Of a stretch of 6,822 bases of DNA, positions 5,538 to 6,822 are shown piece after piece. Positions within the stretch are counted from its first letter, which is position 1. Every line of letters begins with the position of its first letter. Origin of the DNA: Propionibacteriaceae bacterium (GTDB taxonomy: Bacteria; Actinomycetota; Actinomycetes; Propionibacteriales; Propionibacteriaceae); NCBI GenBank assembly GCA_031287505.1, contig JAITSW010000034.1:1-6822 (forward strand), in the 5' to 3' direction. A program made the position numbers and the translations under genes. The notes below the pieces were generated by a model that ran no database searches, was not told the DNA's origin, and saw only the letters and a program-made list of their open reading frames with translations.

Positions 5538-6791
5538 ATGCCGCAATTTTTCCTCATTCATGCGGGCAGGTTATTCGATGGGATCAACCCAGAATTTCGC
5601 GAGGACGAAGAAGTCTTGGTTGAGGGCGACACTATTGTTGCGGTTGGCCGTGATTTGAATCGTCCGGCAGATACCGAAGTGATTGATCTGAGCCATCTCA
5701 CCCTAACTCCGGGTTTGATTGACGCCCACATTCACACCGACATCTTCCGGTGGCAAGATATGTACCCCCTTCTTGCCGCCTCGCCAAACTGGATCACCTT
5801 GGGTCACCTGCATACCGCCCAGCGCACTTTGGAACGGGGCTTCACCACAATCCGGGCGATGGGATTGCTCGATCCAAGTTTCGGAATCGTTGATGTGAAA
5901 AGAGCGATCAACCAGGGTTATTTCCCTGGTTCGAGAATGGTGGTTGCCGCCCATATGCTTGGCGCTGAGGGAAGCCATGCTGATTACAGCCAGTTCTTCG
6001 TCTCTAATCCGGGGCGGGCAGATTTCATTCAGATGCCGCACATCGGCTCTGGCGCGGATCATTTCCGCAAAACTGTCCGTCGCGAATTCAAGTACGGCGG
6101 CGATTTCATCAAATTCTTCATGTCGGGCGGATTCGCAACCCCCAACGACGGGCCGGAGGAATCCCAGCTGAGCCCGGCGGAAGTGGAAGCCATTATCGAC
6201 ACAGCTCATCGACTTGGAAAAACGGCGACAGCGCACGTCTATGCCCCGCCGGAAATCAACCTGCTGCTGGACTACGGCATTGATGGTCTAGAACACGCCG
6301 CAATGATCGATGAGCCAACTGCGCGCCGCATCGAAGCGGCGGGCGTCTACGTGATCCCAACCTTCTCTCCCTACGACGAAGTTATTGACCTAGACGAAGA
6401 AAGCCTGAAAAAGAAACCGCCTGAGTTTGAGCAAAAACTGCGTACCTACGCGCTTAAGCTGGCTGACAGTAGGCAGATAATGGCTGATTCCAAGATCCGT
6501 TTAGGGTTCGGATCCGATCTGGTGGCAGTGCATCAAGCCTACGAGAGCTGGTATGAATACGCCTGCTGGCTACATGCCGGTATCGATCCGTTCCGAGCTT
6601 TGACAGCGGCCACAAGCGTTAACGCCGGCATTTTGGGTCTGGGACACCGACTTGGCAGCATCGAACCAGGCAAGACCGCCGATTTGTCTGGTTGGGCCCG
6701 CGATCTCCTAACTGACGAAGAGGCACTCAGCGAGTGTTCCTTCGTGATGAAAGAAGGCGTCACCTATCCCACTAATTATCCGGGCAACTGA
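5538..6791 (+). CDS. Metal-dependent amidohydrolase (imidazolonepropionase / Xaa-Pro dipeptidase-like)
   Basis: A 417-residue cytosolic member of the amidohydrolase superfamily, with a TIM barrel and a binuclear metal site. The full ligand set is visible: H64 and H66 in GLIDAHIHTD, K192 in DFIKFFMSGG (the likely carboxylated bridging lysine), H233 in TAHVYA, H253 in GLEHAAM, and D327 in GFGSD. The N- and C-terminal beta-sandwich pieces are also typical: LIHAGRLFDG at 6-15, and ATSVNAGILGLGHRLGSIEPGKTADL at the end (358-383, given here in parts: ATSVNAGILGL, then RLGSIEPGKTADL). The pattern fits the subgroup often annotated as imidazolonepropionase-like or Xaa-Pro dipeptidase; the substrate cannot be told from sequence. 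ATG 5538 is chosen over GTG 5520 because AAGGGAG sits eight bases upstream. The gene stands alone and ends in an intrinsic terminator. Confidence 0.9.
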   Translation: MPQFFLIHAGRLFDGINPEFREDEEVLVEGDTIVAVGRDLNRPADTEVIDLSHLTLTPGLIDAHIHTDIFRWQDMYPLLAASPNWITLGHLHTAQRTLERGFTTIRAMGLLDPSFGIVDVKRAINQGYFPGSRMVVAAHMLGAEGSHADYSQFFVSNPGRADFIQMPHIGSGADHFRKTVRREFKYGGDFIKFFMSGGFATPNDGPEESQLSPAEVEAIIDTAHRLGKTATAHVYAPPEINLLLDYGIDGLEHAAMIDEPTARRIEAAGVYVIPTFSPYDEVIDLDEESLKKKPPEFEQKLRTYALKLADSRQIMADSKIRLGFGSDLVAVHQAYESWYEYACWLHAGIDPFRALTAATSVNAGILGLGHRLGSIEPGKTADLSGWARDLLTDEEALSECSFVMKEGVTYPTNYPGN

Positions 6792-6807
6792 GATTTTGCC
6801 CGGTTTT
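6780..6807 (+). terminator. Intrinsic terminator overlapping the amidohydrolase stop codon
   Basis: CCGGGCAA (6780-6787) and TTGCCCGG (6796-6803) form a perfect 8-bp stem with an 8-base loop, followed directly by TTTT (6804-6807). The stop codon TGA (6789-6791) lies in the loop, so the last two sense codons are part of the stem. This is a compact and convincing Rho-independent terminator, and it shows the amidohydrolase is the last gene of its transcript. Confidence 0.85.
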
Positions 6808-6822
6808 GGCCAAGCCCCCACT

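Noticed and set aside
5703..6236. 177-codon minus-strand frame inside the amidohydrolase
   Set aside because: It lies opposite conserved metal-binding blocks and shows no domain of its own.

Overview
The window is about 6.8 kb of ordinary chromosomal DNA of intermediate-to-high GC content. It looks actinobacterial. The best evidence is an SRP (4.5S-like) RNA gene near 5158-5248, whose body closely resembles the Streptomyces/mycobacterial small SRP RNA as I remember it. The lead gene also has no Shine-Dalgarno sequence, with a TAnnnT box six bases before its ATG, as in actinobacterial leaderless transcripts. The GC content is lower than in Streptomyces or Mycobacterium, so a moderate-GC actinobacterium is possible, but the genus cannot be fixed from this sequence.

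Layout, left to right. Positions 1-166 are C-rich and non-coding, with a G-quadruplex-capable tract on the minus strand. An AlkZ-like (HTH_42/PF06224) putative DNA glycosylase lies at 167-1303 on the plus strand. A convergent 262-bp gap follows, with a candidate bidirectional terminator and two copies of a 32-bp repeat. A minus-strand aldo/keto reductase of the YghZ/Gpr type (L-glyceraldehyde-3-phosphate reductase) covers 1566-2606. It diverges, across 93 bp holding an inverted repeat, from a tight plus-strand cobalamin set: cobT (2700-3707), cobS (about 3723-4499) and cobC (4501-5112). Next come the SRP RNA gene, a degenerate three-copy repeat array (5247-5420), and a metal-dependent amidohydrolase (5538-6791) closed by an intrinsic terminator that overlaps its stop codon.

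How the genes work together. CobT makes alpha-ribazole phosphate from dimethylbenzimidazole and nicotinate mononucleotide. CobC removes the phosphate, and CobS joins alpha-ribazole (or its phosphate) to adenosylcobinamide-GDP at the membrane. This is the lower-ligand half of late B12 assembly. CobU, which supplies adenosylcobinamide-GDP, is not in the window, and no cobalamin riboswitch fits ahead of cobT. The other genes (putative DNA repair, carbonyl detoxification, SRP RNA, amidohydrolase) have no obvious functional link to B12.

I did not find a clear new multi-gene system. The most unusual material is the two families of intergenic repeats, the possible foreign origin of the cobTSC set, and the AlkZ-type catalytic motif in the first gene.
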